Counted from the stretch's first letter, positions 44,737-54,705 are shown. The stretch is DNA of 64,000 bases from Paenibacillus sediminis (GCF_017873765.1 NZ_JAGGKP010000001.1:806001-870000), one strand, 5' to 3'. The notes: generated by a model not told the origin, from the letters alone. Numbers and translations are program-made.

Positions 44737-45996
44737 ATGACTTTAAAAAGGATCCTAGAATCCTGGAAATATCCTTCCATTCTACTAGTTGGGATTGGGA
44801 TAGCAAATGTTGGTGAATGGATTTATTTGATCGCACTTAATTTAATCGTGCTTGATAAGACGGGCTCGCCTCTTGCGGTATCAGTACTATACATACTTAG
44901 ACCATTGGCTGCTTTATTTACAAATGTATGGGCTGGAAGCTTGATTGATCGAATAAATAAACGTAACTTAATGGTTAGCTTAGATTTAATTCGTGCGATG
45001 CTGATCTTCATTCTACCTTTATATTCTTCCATCTGGTTTATATATTTCATTGTACTCTTCATAAATATGGCAAGCTCTATGTTTCGGCCAACGTCCACAG
45101 CTTATAAAACAAAGCTAATTCCTTCTGAACAAAGAAAGCAATTTAATTCTCTCTACAGCTTAGTTACTTCTGGTGGCTTTCTCATAGGTCCAGCGATCGC
45201 AGGAATGCTGTTTCTAATAGGCACACCTACATTGGCGATTTATGTAAATTCGATAGCGTATTTACTATCTAGTATTATTACTTTGTTCATGCCAAACCTG
45301 GAGAAGGATATGACCTGGGAATCACCAACTCAAAAAATATCTTTGGAATTGCTTAAAGAAGATTGGCGCATTGTACTGAATTTTAGCCGTCATAACGTTT
45401 ATATCATGATCATCTATCTATTATTTAGTTGCGTGATGGTTGTAATGACCTCAGGAATAGATTCGTTAGAAGCAGCATTTGCTAAGGAAGTGCTTCGTTT
45501 AACGGATAGTGATTATAGTTTTCTAGTCAGTATAGCTGGGGCGGGGATTGCTGTCGGTGCTCTTGTTAACACTCTATTTGTAAAGAAGATCTCAATTCCA
45601 TTTCTCATAGGATTCGGGGCGATATTTGTGTCAGTCGGTTATATGGTTTACGCTTGTTCAAATTCTTTTTTTATAGCTGCAGTAGGATTTTTTATAGTTG
45701 CATTTTTTATTGCGTTTGCGAATACAGGTTATCTTACCTTTTATCAAAACAACATTCCTGTTGAATTAATGGGGAGGATAGGGAGCGTCTATGGATTCAT
45801 TGAAGCTATATTAGTGATTGTGGCAACCATTTTATTCGGTACAGCGGCGCAGTTTATTTCTATACAACCGGTTGTTATTGCAGGAACTATAGTCATGTTG
45901 ATTCTAGCCATAACATTATGTATGACTTGTTTGCAACGTTCAAAAGCCGATTTCTATCAAATATCCATTCAAGACGAGAACGTTAAAAGTTATTGA
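44737..45996 (+). CDS. MFS exporter, macrolide-efflux (MefA/MFS_3) type, under T-box control
   Basis: 419 aa with 12 hydrophobic helices. Opening residues IANVGEWIYLIALNLIVLDKTGSPLAVSVLYILRP are read as the typical N-terminal helix pair of the MFS_3 group (quoted here in part: GEWIYLIALN). The A-loop WAGSLIDRINKRNLM fits the MFS motif. GGFLIGPAIAGML is the helix-5 motif of exporters. AGAAGGAGG site. The T-box leader directly upstream makes expression depend on an uncharged tRNA, unusual for this transporter group. The substrate is unknown; an antibiotic or amino-acid-related compound is possible. Confidence 0.82.
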   Translation: MTLKRILESWKYPSILLVGIGIANVGEWIYLIALNLIVLDKTGSPLAVSVLYILRPLAALFTNVWAGSLIDRINKRNLMVSLDLIRAMLIFILPLYSSIWFIYFIVLFINMASSMFRPTSTAYKTKLIPSEQRKQFNSLYSLVTSGGFLIGPAIAGMLFLIGTPTLAIYVNSIAYLLSSIITLFMPNLEKDMTWESPTQKISLELLKEDWRIVLNFSRHNVYIMIIYLLFSCVMVVMTSGIDSLEAAFAKEVLRLTDSDYSFLVSIAGAGIAVGALVNTLFVKKISIPFLIGFGAIFVSVGYMVYACSNSFFIAAVGFFIVAFFIAFANTGYLTFYQNNIPVELMGRIGSVYGFIEAILVIVATILFGTAAQFISIQPVVIAGTIVMLILAITLCMTCLQRSKADFYQISIQDENVKSY

Positions 45997-46093
45997 AACT
46001 TATTGAAACTTCTATCTGAACATGAAGGTAAACGTGCAATCGATCAATTCTGTTCGCTTGAATTCGTTTTATTACCTTATTTAAAAAATTCTA

Positions 46094-46114
46094 TATATGA
46101 AAAATTCACAATAG
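46094..46114. repeat. First copy of a 21-bp repeat flanking aspA
   Basis: TATATGAAAAATTCACAATAG, also found exactly at 47843-47863. It is an imperfect palindrome (CTAT/ATAG outer, TGAA/TTCA inner). The surrounding gap 45997-46323 is AT-rich and holds no credible gene; TTATTGAAAC is repeated in tandem at its left edge. Confidence 0.6.
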
Positions 46115-46323
46115 TAAACCCCAAAAACAACACACCCTTGATTCTATATAACATATTTCTTCATTTCAGCACACCTTTGTTACCTTAATAAATTTTAAAA
46201 GAGATAGGAAAATGAACTTGTCGAATGAATCTATTAAAACATATAATAAGTACGAACAATATTTCATTTAACAGTGATTCGAGTATTAGGAATCCAAGTT
46301 CATACAATTCGGGGGAATAATCA

Positions 46324-47733
46324 ATGAGAGTGGAAAAAGATTTTCTGGGCTCAAAGGAAGTACCATCGGACGCTTATTATGGAATACAGACACTACGGGC
46401 GGCGGAAAATTTTCCGATTACCGGACAGCGATTGCATCCGGAATTAATTAAATCGATGGCCATGGTAAAGAAAGCAGCGGCTATTGTCAACGTGGAATTA
46501 AAGCGCTTACACCATGCGAAGGGGCTAGCCATTGTACAAGCAGCTGATGAAGTGATAGGAGGCAAATGGCACGAACAATTTATTGTAGACCCTATTCAAG
46601 GGGGAGCAGGCACTTCTATAAATATGAATACGAATGAGGTCATCGCGAACCGTGCGTTGGAAATTCTAGGCAGGGAGAAAGGGAGCTATGCGGATATCAG
46701 TCCTAACTCTCATGTGAATATGGCGCAATCGACGAACGATGCGTTTCCTACTGCTGTTCATCTCGCTGTGCTGACTATGATTGATAAGCTGCTCGTTACA
46801 ATGAGAGAACTGCACCTTACATTTCAAGATAAAGCGGCTCAGTTTGATTCGGTAATCAAAATGGGGCGGACTCACTTGCAGGATGCGGTTCCGATCAGGC
46901 TCGGACAAGAGTTTCAGGCTTATGCTCGCGTACTCCATCGGGATATTGAACGTATTGAACGAACGAAACAGCACTTGTTAACGATCAATATGGGAGCTAC
47001 TGCGGTTGGAACGGGTCTAAATACAGATCTTCGCTATATCGAACGAGTTGCTCAAATACTCGCAGAATTGAGTGGTTTGCCGGTAGTACCAGATGAACAT
47101 TTGGTTGATGCCACTCAGAATACGGATTCTTATACGGAAGTTTCTGCTGCGCTCAAAATATGTATGATTAATATGTCTAAAGTCGCGAACGACATCCGAT
47201 TAATGGCTTCCGGACCATATGCAGGATTGGGTGAGCTTTCTCTGCCGCCGCGTCAGCCCGGTTCTTCAATTATGCCAGGTAAAGTAAATCCCGTGATGTG
47301 TGAAGTGATCAATCAGATTGCGTTCCAAGTGATCGGTAATGACCATACGATTAGCCTTGCTTCAGAAGCAGGGCAGTTGGAACTGAACGTCATGGAACCT
47401 GTACTGGTGTATAATCTGCTCCAATCCCTTGAAATTATGAACCAAGGTTTTCGAGTATTCCGAATTCACTGTGTCGAAGGAATTGAAGCTAACGTGGAGA
47501 GATGCCGGGATTACGTTGAGAACAGTGTCGGAATGATTACTGCACTGAATCCTCACTTAGGCTACGAGGTAGTATCAAGAATCGCGAGGGAAGCCATTAC
47601 GACAGGTAGATCAGTTCGTGAGTTATGTCTGCTCTATAATGTCTTGACAGAGGAAGAGTTAAACCTTATTCTTGATCCTTACCAAATGACGAAGCCAGGT
47701 ATAGCAGGTGAAGCATTATTGCATCGGAACTGA
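46324..47733 (+). CDS. aspA: Aspartate ammonia-lyase (aspartase)
   Basis: Converts L-aspartate to fumarate and ammonia; 469 aa, the usual length. Fumarase/aspartase superfamily signature GSSIMPGKVNPV with the flexible catalytic loop around its serine, TSINMNTNEVIANRALE, and NMAQSTNDAFPTAVH. TNEVIANRA and the STND pattern favour aspartase over class II fumarase, although misassignment between the two is possible without alignment. GGGGG ribosome site. Single gene bounded by two copies of a 21-bp repeat and a terminator. No aspartate transporter or asparaginase is adjacent. Confidence 0.88.
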   Translation: MRVEKDFLGSKEVPSDAYYGIQTLRAAENFPITGQRLHPELIKSMAMVKKAAAIVNVELKRLHHAKGLAIVQAADEVIGGKWHEQFIVDPIQGGAGTSINMNTNEVIANRALEILGREKGSYADISPNSHVNMAQSTNDAFPTAVHLAVLTMIDKLLVTMRELHLTFQDKAAQFDSVIKMGRTHLQDAVPIRLGQEFQAYARVLHRDIERIERTKQHLLTINMGATAVGTGLNTDLRYIERVAQILAELSGLPVVPDEHLVDATQNTDSYTEVSAALKICMINMSKVANDIRLMASGPYAGLGELSLPPRQPGSSIMPGKVNPVMCEVINQIAFQVIGNDHTISLASEAGQLELNVMEPVLVYNLLQSLEIMNQGFRVFRIHCVEGIEANVERCRDYVENSVGMITALNPHLGYEVVSRIAREAITTGRSVRELCLLYNVLTEEELNLILDPYQMTKPGIAGEALLHRN

Positions 47734-47758
47734 TTTTATATCATATAAAAGTTGTTCA

Positions 47759-47786
47759 GGAGCACGCTGAAGCAGCGGCTCCTTTT
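47759..47786 (+). terminator. Terminator after aspA
   Basis: GGAGC-AC-GCTG, loop AAG, CAGC-G-GCTCC, then TTTT. Confidence 0.75.
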
Positions 47787-47842
47787 ATTATTTATCACTG
47801 TAAAACGACACTAACTTTTAACACCACATTATAAAATTTCAC

Positions 47843-47863
47843 TATATGAAAAATTCACAATAG
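47843..47863. repeat. Second copy of the 21-bp repeat flanking aspA
   Basis: Identical to 46094-46114. The rest of the gap 47787-48000 is AT-rich with no credible reading frame. Confidence 0.6.
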
Positions 47864-48000
47864 AAATACATAAAAATATCCCTCCCCAGATACAACCCAC
47901 ATATTAACTCATTAAGTTCACCTTAATTCCAAATCAAAATGAATAAAAGTTGCACTTTATTCTTAAACCTGTCAAGAGATATTTTGAGCAAAATAAAAAA

Positions 48001-48036
48001 GGATAACTCTCTACGCACCGACGTAGTGGATTATCC
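48001..48036 (-). terminator. Terminator after glgC (minus strand)
   Basis: GGATAA-TC-CTACG pairs with CGTAG-GG-TTATCC (48001-48015 with 48022-48036, two mismatches); the minus strand then runs into TTTTTTATTTTG. Confidence 0.8.
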
Positions 48037-48060
48037 TTCATTGCCCGTCATCCTATATTA

Positions 48061-49269
48061 TTAGGAAGGCAATCCTTCTGCACGCAAGCGGCCTGTTTTT
48101 TCGTATACTTCTTTCAGTATTCTTGGCGGCTGTGTACGTACAACTGGTTTAGCTTGAACCGTCTGATTTGATCCGATGACGATAATATCACCAGGTTGCC
48201 CTTTGATTACCGCACCTTCCTTCACGACTGCACCTTCTCCGATAATAGCATGTTCGATATAAGCATTGCGCCCGATCTTCGCATTTGGCATAATGATGCT
48301 ATCTATCAGCTTTGTTCCTTTACCAACCTCTGCACCGCAGAATACAACGGATCGCTCAGCTGAGCCTTCCATCATGCTGCTGTCATGGATTACAGACATG
48401 TTTCTTGTCTTCGAAGGACTCCAATTGCAGCTCCAATCTCTTGTATACATTGGCCATTCCCGTTTGTATAGCTCAAGTTCGTACATTTCACTGAGCAAGT
48501 CCATATGTGCTTGCCACAAGCTTTCTACCGTACCTACATCTCGCCAATATCCTTTAAAGGAATATGCGTAAAGCGGTTCTTCTCCACTAAGCATCCGCGG
48601 AATAACATCCTTGCCAAAATCATGACTCGATTGTACATCCTCGGCATCGACAAGAAGGTGTTCTTTTAAGTATGACCACTTGAATAAGTAAATGCCCATT
48701 GAGGCCAAATTACTTCGAGGTGTAGCTGGTTTCTCTTCAAATTCGGTAATCCGAAAATTCTCATCAGCATTCATCACGCCAAAGCGATGCGCTTCTTCCC
48801 AACTTACTGGTATAACTGAAATGGTTGCAGAAGCATTATTCTGCTTATGGAAATGAAGCATTTGTCTGTAGTCCATGTGATAAATATGATCGCCGGATAA
48901 CACGAGAACATGCTCAGGACTATGCTGATCGATAAATTCGATGTTTTGATAAATAGCATCTGCTGTTCCTGAATATGGATTTGGACCATTTAAGTAAGAG
49001 GGAAGCAAGGTTATTCCATTAATTCCGGATCTAGATAACCTCCATGGTTCTCCTTCACCGATATGTTCATGCAGTGACTCAGCCTCATATTGTGTTAGCA
49101 CGCCAACTGTTTGAATACCAGAATTGGTACAGTTGCTAAGAGGGAAATCGATTATTCGATATTGTCCTCCGAATGGGACAGCCGGTTTGGCTAAGTTTGA
49201 AGTAAGCGGTGCTAATCGGCGTCCCTCTCCTCCAGCAAGCAGCATGGCAATGCATTCCTGATTGTTCAT
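48061..49269 (-). CDS. glgC: Glucose-1-phosphate adenylyltransferase
   Basis: Makes ADP-glucose from glucose-1-phosphate and ATP, the committed step of bacterial glycogen synthesis; 402 aa. [16 protein letters not shown] is the nucleotide-binding loop, [19 protein letters not shown] the conserved catalytic region, [11 protein letters not shown] the metal-binding aspartate segment, and EFEEKP the sugar-phosphate site. The C-terminal ~110 residues form a left-handed beta helix (hexapeptide-like). GGGAGGAAAT site. Divergent from glgB with a 188-base shared control region. No glgD partner gene, so probably a homotetramer. Confidence 0.94.
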   Translation of the reverse strand: MNNQECIAMLLAGGEGRRLAPLTSNLAKPAVPFGGQYRIIDFPLSNCTNSGIQTVGVLTQYEAESLHEHIGEGEPWRLSRSGINGITLLPSYLNGPNPYSGTADAIYQNIEFIDQHSPEHVLVLSGDHIYHMDYRQMLHFHKQNNASATISVIPVSWEEAHRFGVMNADENFRITEFEEKPATPRSNLASMGIYLFKWSYLKEHLLVDAEDVQSSHDFGKDVIPRMLSGEEPLYAYSFKGYWRDVGTVESLWQAHMDLLSEMYELELYKREWPMYTRDWSCNWSPSKTRNMSVIHDSSMMEGSAERSVVFCGAEVGKGTKLIDSIIMPNAKIGRNAYIEHAIIGEGAVVKEGAVIKGQPGDIIVIGSNQTVQAKPVVRTQPPRILKEVYEKTGRLRAEGLPS

Positions 49270-49348
49270 ACTTCATTTCCTCCCGATAATTTGTCAGTGA
49301 ATTACACTCATGAAAAGCGATAATGACTACATGTAGGAGTATATTGTG

Positions 49349-49383
49349 AAAAAGTTGAAAAAATTCAAAAAAATTTTGAAAAA
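49349..49383. promoter_or_regulatory. Phased A-tracts in the glgC-glgB control region
   Basis: Runs of five to seven A begin at 49349, 49358, 49367 and 49379, roughly one per helical turn, directly before the glgB -35 box. Such phasing bends DNA and can act as an UP element. Confidence 0.4.
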
Positions 49384-49402
49384 GACATTTTTTATTTTCA
49401 TT

Positions 49403-49431
49403 TTGACTAAAATGTATTAATGATCTATTTT
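49403..49431 (+). promoter_or_regulatory. Probable promoter of glgBA
   Basis: TTGACT (49403-49408), 17 bases, TATTTT (49426-49431), about 20 bases before the ribosome site. Confidence 0.5.
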
Positions 49432-49457
49432 CGATCCCTATAAAAGTAGGTGAAATG

Positions 49458-51383
49458 ATGTCTAATTATCAGAAAGCCAATATCTTTTCTCCCGAAACAG
49501 TCTATTTGTTTCATGAAGGAACGCTGTACCATAGCTACCGTATGCTTGGCGCTCATCTTGTGGAGGAAGATAATCAGCGTGGAGTTCGTTTTTCCGTATG
49601 GGCTCCGAATGCGAAACATGTTGGAATTGCCTCGGATTTTAATGACTGGAACGGGGATAATGATCCTTTATTTAAGATACCCAATTCAGGCATTTGGACT
49701 CGTTTTTTTCCGGGATTAACAAATGGAATTATTTACAAATATGATATAACTGCTTTGGATGGACAACGGATGTTAAAAGCAGATCCTTACGCCTTCTATG
49801 CTGAAGTTCGTCCTGCGACCGCGTCTATAGTACAATCGATTGAAGGTTACGAGTGGAAGGATGCCGCTTGGAGACACCATCAAAAAGCGCCGTATCAAAG
49901 GCCGCTTAATATTTATGAAGTTCATTTTGGCACATGGAGACAAAAGAAAGACGGTTCATTCTACAATTATAGGGAGATGGCCGATCTACTTATTCCGTAT
50001 GTAGTGGATATGGGGTATACCCATATAGAAATTATGCCCCTAGCTGAACATCCTTATGACTTATCTTGGGGATATCAATGTACAGGTTATTTTGCCCCGA
50101 CAAGCCGTTATGGCAAGCCGCACGATCTTATGTATTTTATTGATCGCTGTCATCAAGCAGGGATTGGCGTCATTTTAGATTGGGTTCCGGGGCACTTTGC
50201 TAAGGATGAGTATGGATTAAGATTATTCGATGGAACACCCCTTTATGAGTATGCGGATTCACTCAAAGCGGAGAAGCCAGGTTGGGGGACGTTAACGTTT
50301 GATTACAGCAAGCCGGAAGTTCGTTCTTTTTTAACTTCGAATGCGATGTATTGGTTTGATATGTATCATATCGATGGACTGCGCGTCGATGCGGTTACAA
50401 GTATGCTCAGGCTCGACTTTGAAAAGAATGAAGGACAGTGGAGGGCTAATGAACACGGCGGCAAGGAAAATTTGGAGGCAGTAGCTTTCCTCAAGCAGCT
50501 GAATCAGGTGATTTTTCATTATTACCCGCATGCACTGATGATGGCGGAAGAATCTAGCGCATGGCCTAAAGTAACAGCACCTGTACATAAGGGTGGGCTA
50601 GGGTTCAATTATAAATGGAGCATGGGCTGGATGAATGATACGTTAAAGTATATCGAACAGCCATTTGAACAAAGACCGCATCATCATTCACTGTTAACAT
50701 TCCCTCTCTTTTACGCTTTTGAAGAAAATTACACGCTTCCCTTGTCTCATGACGAAGTCGTTCACGGCAAGAAATCGTTGCTTAACAAAATGCCGGGAAC
50801 GTACGAGGAGAAATTCGCAGGATTGCGTGTATTGCTCGGATATCAGATGACTTTTCCAGGTAAGAAGCTGTTATTCATGGGCGGTGAATTTGGCCAATTT
50901 ATTGAGTGGAGAGATGAATATGAGCTTGACTGGCTCTTACTTGATTATGAAATGCATCGCAAGATGCTAGCGTATACGAAAGCACTTAACCAACTATACT
51001 TGCAACACAAAGCATTGTGGGAACGCGATCATGAGATGGGAGGATATGAGTGGATTAGTCCGCACGATGCATCTCAAAGCGTCATTTCTTTTATACGAAA
51101 AGGGAAAAAAGCAAACGATACCCTTCACATCATTATTAACTTTTCACCGGTGGCTAGAGAAAATTACAGAATTGGTGTGGCAAAGGCAGGAGAATACGTT
51201 CAAATATTTAGCAGTGCCGATGAGAAGTATGGAGGGGCAGGGGTGGGGAATTTACCTCTCCTTCAATCGGAGAAGAAAAAATGGCACGATCGGCCAAACA
51301 GCTTGGAATGTTTTGTACCGCCGCTTAGTATAACAATATTTAAAAAGGTAATCACTCAGAATTATAGGAGGAAGTACTCATGA
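49458..51383 (+). CDS. glgB: 1,4-alpha-glucan branching enzyme
   Basis: GH13 enzyme that introduces alpha-1,6 branches into glycogen; 641 aa. N-terminal CBM48 (VRFSVWAPNAKHVGIASDFNDW), then the catalytic barrel: DWVPGHF, nucleophile in GLRVDAVTSM, acid/base in MAEESSAWP, transition-state stabiliser in LSHDEVVHGKKSL. ATG 49458 is seven bases from AGG; ATG 49455 is equally in frame. Its stop overlaps the glgA start by four bases, so synthase and branching enzyme are co-translated. Confidence 0.95.
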   Translation: MSNYQKANIFSPETVYLFHEGTLYHSYRMLGAHLVEEDNQRGVRFSVWAPNAKHVGIASDFNDWNGDNDPLFKIPNSGIWTRFFPGLTNGIIYKYDITALDGQRMLKADPYAFYAEVRPATASIVQSIEGYEWKDAAWRHHQKAPYQRPLNIYEVHFGTWRQKKDGSFYNYREMADLLIPYVVDMGYTHIEIMPLAEHPYDLSWGYQCTGYFAPTSRYGKPHDLMYFIDRCHQAGIGVILDWVPGHFAKDEYGLRLFDGTPLYEYADSLKAEKPGWGTLTFDYSKPEVRSFLTSNAMYWFDMYHIDGLRVDAVTSMLRLDFEKNEGQWRANEHGGKENLEAVAFLKQLNQVIFHYYPHALMMAEESSAWPKVTAPVHKGGLGFNYKWSMGWMNDTLKYIEQPFEQRPHHHSLLTFPLFYAFEENYTLPLSHDEVVHGKKSLLNKMPGTYEEKFAGLRVLLGYQMTFPGKKLLFMGGEFGQFIEWRDEYELDWLLLDYEMHRKMLAYTKALNQLYLQHKALWERDHEMGGYEWISPHDASQSVISFIRKGKKANDTLHIIINFSPVARENYRIGVAKAGEYVQIFSSADEKYGGAGVGNLPLLQSEKKKWHDRPNSLECFVPPLSITIFKKVITQNYRRKYS

Positions 51384-52816
51384 AGGTACTGTTTGCTGCG
51401 ACGGAAGGGAATCCTTTTATAAAAACAGGTGGACTGGCGGATGTTATTGGAGCTCTCCCCAAAGCACTGAAACGTGCCGGAGTAGACGTACGGGTAGTTC
51501 TTCCAAAATATCGGGGTATACCGGAAAAATATAAGGATCGGTTGAATACAAAGGCTGTCATTCAAGTGCCTGTCGGCTGGAGAAATCAATATTGCGGCGT
51601 GATGGAAATGGACTACGAAGGAATTCCGGTTTATTTTATCGATAACGAATATTATTTCGGCCGTGACGGCATTTACGGATATATGGACGATGGAGAACGG
51701 TTTGCCTTTTTGAATCGAGCGGTGCTTGAAATATTGCCAGCTATTGATTTTCAGCCTGATATTATTCATTGTCATGATTGGCATACAGCGATGGTTCCTC
51801 TTATGCTTCAGGCTCACTACCGTCATAGGCCTTTTTACCAGAACATAAAGACGGTGTTTACAATACATAATTTACTTTACCAGGGTATATTTCCATATGA
51901 GGTGCTTGGTGATTTGCTTGAGCTGGATAACCGGTATTTTACCTCTGAAGGGGTGGAGTATCACGGTAATATTAACTTTATGAAGGGCGGTATCGTATAT
52001 TCGGATTATATTACGACGGTAAGCCCGACATACTCGCATGAAATTCGAACTCCATTTTTCGGTTATGGTCTCGATGGATTACTGCGATCGCTGGGGCACC
52101 GAATGGGGGGGATAGTGAACGGTATCGATACGGAAATGTACAACCCATCTACCGATCCTTATTTATATACGCGTTACCGCAGCAGCTTACATAAGAAAAG
52201 AGCGAACAAAATGGAGCTGCAAAAGAGACTAAATCTACCGATCAAATCAGAGACACCGCTTATTGGTTTGGTTACTCGGTTAGTTGAGCCAAAGGGCCTT
52301 GATTTAGTGACATGTGTCTTGGATGAAATTTTGTATGATGATGATGTACAGTTTGTTCTACTTGGCACGGGGGAACCTAAATACGAGCATTGGTTTCGGG
52401 AAGCAGCACATCGACATCCGAAGAAGCTGGCGGTTCAGATCACATTTGATGAAGGGTTATCGCGTAACATTTATGCAGGTAGTGATATGTTCCTGATGCC
52501 TTCAAAATTCGAGCCTTGCGGGATTAGTCAGCTTTTGGCACTTCGGTATGGAAGTGTTCCCATTGTTAGAGAAACAGGGGGGCTGAATGATACTGTTCAC
52601 GCTTATCACGAAACGACAGGCGCAGGCAATGGATTTACATTCAGCCATTATAACGCTCACGATATGATGTATACCATTCGCAGAGCGTTATCATTTTATC
52701 ATAGGCCAGATCACTGGAAGCAAGTTGTAAAAAATGCGATGTCAGGTGACTACAGCTGGGAAGCTTCAGCTAAACAATATTGTGACATTTACAATCAACT
52801 TTCTGCTACTAAATAA
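51380..52816 (+). CDS. glgA: Glycogen synthase (ADP-glucose, GT5)
   Basis: Extends alpha-1,4-glucan from ADP-glucose made by GlgC; 478 aa. The ADP-glucose loop KTGGLADVIGALPKAL lies at residues ~15-30, HCHDWHTAMVP is the conserved N-domain segment, and PSKFEPCGISQL near residue 375 carries the catalytic glutamate region. GT-B fold length is normal. AGGAGG site inside the end of glgB. Expression should follow glgB from the promoter at 49403. Confidence 0.96.
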   Translation: MKVLFAATEGNPFIKTGGLADVIGALPKALKRAGVDVRVVLPKYRGIPEKYKDRLNTKAVIQVPVGWRNQYCGVMEMDYEGIPVYFIDNEYYFGRDGIYGYMDDGERFAFLNRAVLEILPAIDFQPDIIHCHDWHTAMVPLMLQAHYRHRPFYQNIKTVFTIHNLLYQGIFPYEVLGDLLELDNRYFTSEGVEYHGNINFMKGGIVYSDYITTVSPTYSHEIRTPFFGYGLDGLLRSLGHRMGGIVNGIDTEMYNPSTDPYLYTRYRSSLHKKRANKMELQKRLNLPIKSETPLIGLVTRLVEPKGLDLVTCVLDEILYDDDVQFVLLGTGEPKYEHWFREAAHRHPKKLAVQITFDEGLSRNIYAGSDMFLMPSKFEPCGISQLLALRYGSVPIVRETGGLNDTVHAYHETTGAGNGFTFSHYNAHDMMYTIRRALSFYHRPDHWKQVVKNAMSGDYSWEASAKQYCDIYNQLSATK

Positions 52817-52818
52817 AA

Positions 52819-52852
52819 ATAAGCCTGCTGAAGTAATGACTTAGCAGGCTTG
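52819..52852. terminator. Bidirectional terminator between glgA and the GH13 gene
   Basis: AAGCCTGCT (52821-52829) pairs with AGCAGGCTT (52843-52851); 13-base loop, modest T content. Confidence 0.65.
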
Positions 52853-52864
52853 CTTCTTGAGCTA

Positions 52865-54607
52865 TTACAGTTGTCTGAATAAAATACGAAAACCATACGG
52901 ATCAAGACTAATGTTCATCATCCCTTTATCAGGTGCAACCTTTACATCAGACAGGGCATCTCGCCAATCACTCGTATCCATCGGATGGGTTAGGGTTCGT
53001 TTCTCAGCCGTATTATTCATCCATATCGTGTAGTGAATACGGTCATCTGAACGTTCATATATAATACAAGGGTCATTTTTATCGGCTTTGAGGAAGCGAA
53101 ATCGCCCTTCACGAAGCGCTGCATGTGCTTTTCGAAGGTTGATCATCAGCTTGTAGAAGTCATATAGCTCGCGATCTTGTTTGCTTGCGTCCCATTCCAT
53201 TGACTTTCGGCAGTCGGGGTCATTTTGCCCGGTGAGTCCAATCTCATCTCCGTAAAAAATACAAGGCGTGCCCATATATGTGAAGAGGAACACGACAGCA
53301 AGCTTCATCCGTCTCTTGTCATTATCAAGTCTTGTCAGCAGACGTGGGGTATCGTGACTACACAGCATGTTGAACACAACTTCATTCGTTTGCTGCGGAT
53401 ATCGCATGACGAGAGAGCCCATTGAATTTGCAAATGCATATCCATCCATACCGCCGCTGAAAAATTGCACCACTTTATCTGCAAACGGATAGTTCATGAC
53501 GGAATCAAATTGATCTCCCATAAGCCAGTTTAAGGAATCACTCCATACTTCGCCTACAATGTAGGCATCTGGATTGGCCTCTTTAACAACACGTCTGAAA
53601 TCCCGCCAGAAATGATGATCAATTTCGTTGGCTACATCGAGCCTCCATCCGTCAAGCTGGATTTCTTGTATCCAATATTGTGCTACGTCCAGTAAATACT
53701 GTTTCACTTCAGGATTGGCCGTATTAAATTTTGGCATATTGCCAAAAAATCCAAACGTATCATAGCTGGGGATGCCGTCCTTCACTTCAGCAGGAAACGT
53801 GTTGATGTGGAACCAGTCTGCGTACTTCGATTTACCACCGTTCTTCAGCACATCTTGAAATTGCGGGAACTGCTCACTGCAGTGGTTAAATACGGCGTCG
53901 AGTATGACGCGAATTCCTTTATCATGACATTGTTTAACAAGAAGCTTAAGATCCTCATTCGATCCAAAATGGGGGTCAACCCGTTTATAATCAATCGTAT
54001 CGTATTTATGGTAAGAAGGAGACAGAAATATAGGGGTGAGGTAAATTGCATTAATTCCGATATCAACTAAATAATCTAAGTGATCCATAATCCCTTTTAA
54101 GTCACCACCAAAATAAGTACTGCGGGTTGGATTACTTCCCCAAGTCACTGTACCTTTCGGATCGTTACTGGGATCGCCATTTGCAAATCGCTCAGGCATA
54201 ATCTGATAGAAAATAGCTTCCTTTGCCCACTCCGGCACTTTGAATACGTCAATTTCATGAATATACGGAAATTCATAGTAACCGGCAACTGGAATAGGGG
54301 GTGTCATCGACAACCCGTTATCAAGAATGTAGATTGATTCTGAACCAGCGGTAAATTTGAAGATGTAAGACAACCGCTTATATTTGGGCTTCACTGCCGC
54401 ATCCCAGTAGTCGAACAATTCATCTGAAGCCGCTTTCTGCATTGCGATCTCTACGAACGTTCGTTGCCAATCATATTTATCACCCGTTAAAGCGGAGACA
54501 CGCTCCACATCATCTCGTTTCGTACGGACACGCAAATGAATTGTAGACGGGTCATACGCATAAGCCCATTTATCTCGCGGAACGTGATATATTGCTTCCC
54601 GAAGCAT
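52865..54607 (-). CDS. Neopullulanase/cyclomaltodextrinase-type GH13 amylase
   Basis: Intracellular alpha-glucan hydrolase, 580 aa, no signal peptide. N-terminal ~120 residues form the beta-domain of the GH13_20 subfamily (MLREAIYHVPRDKWAYAYD), which mediates dimerisation. Then EAIFYQIMPERFANGDPSND, a characteristic entry; the conserved region DAVFNHC; nucleophile in DGWRLDVANE; acid/base in IVGEVWSD; and third carboxylate in LCSHDTPRLL. GH13_20 enzymes act on pullulan, cyclodextrins and maltodextrins; the precise preference cannot be read here. AAGGGGGTG site. Convergent with glgBA, consistent with intracellular glucan turnover. Confidence 0.9.
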   Translation of the reverse strand: MLREAIYHVPRDKWAYAYDPSTIHLRVRTKRDDVERVSALTGDKYDWQRTFVEIAMQKAASDELFDYWDAAVKPKYKRLSYIFKFTAGSESIYILDNGLSMTPPIPVAGYYEFPYIHEIDVFKVPEWAKEAIFYQIMPERFANGDPSNDPKGTVTWGSNPTRSTYFGGDLKGIMDHLDYLVDIGINAIYLTPIFLSPSYHKYDTIDYKRVDPHFGSNEDLKLLVKQCHDKGIRVILDAVFNHCSEQFPQFQDVLKNGGKSKYADWFHINTFPAEVKDGIPSYDTFGFFGNMPKFNTANPEVKQYLLDVAQYWIQEIQLDGWRLDVANEIDHHFWRDFRRVVKEANPDAYIVGEVWSDSLNWLMGDQFDSVMNYPFADKVVQFFSGGMDGYAFANSMGSLVMRYPQQTNEVVFNMLCSHDTPRLLTRLDNDKRRMKLAVVFLFTYMGTPCIFYGDEIGLTGQNDPDCRKSMEWDASKQDRELYDFYKLMINLRKAHAALREGRFRFLKADKNDPCIIYERSDDRIHYTIWMNNTAEKRTLTHPMDTSDWRDALSDVKVAPDKGMMNISLDPYGFRILFRQL

Positions 54608-54705
54608 AAGAACACCCCCTTGAAGGAGTATTCGTCATTCATTTGTGTTTTAAACGTCGATTAAGTCGGTAAAGTCAGATTAGTATGAACTGGAAATATT
54701 ATTCT

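Noticed and set aside
46003..46188. 61-codon open frame after the MFS exporter
   Set aside because: TTG start inside a tandem TTATTGAAAC repeat, no ribosome site, includes the 21-bp repeat shared with 47843, and atypical composition.
51362..51868. 168-codon minus-strand frame inside glgA
   Set aside because: Shadow of a strongly supported gene; no start signals and no family features.
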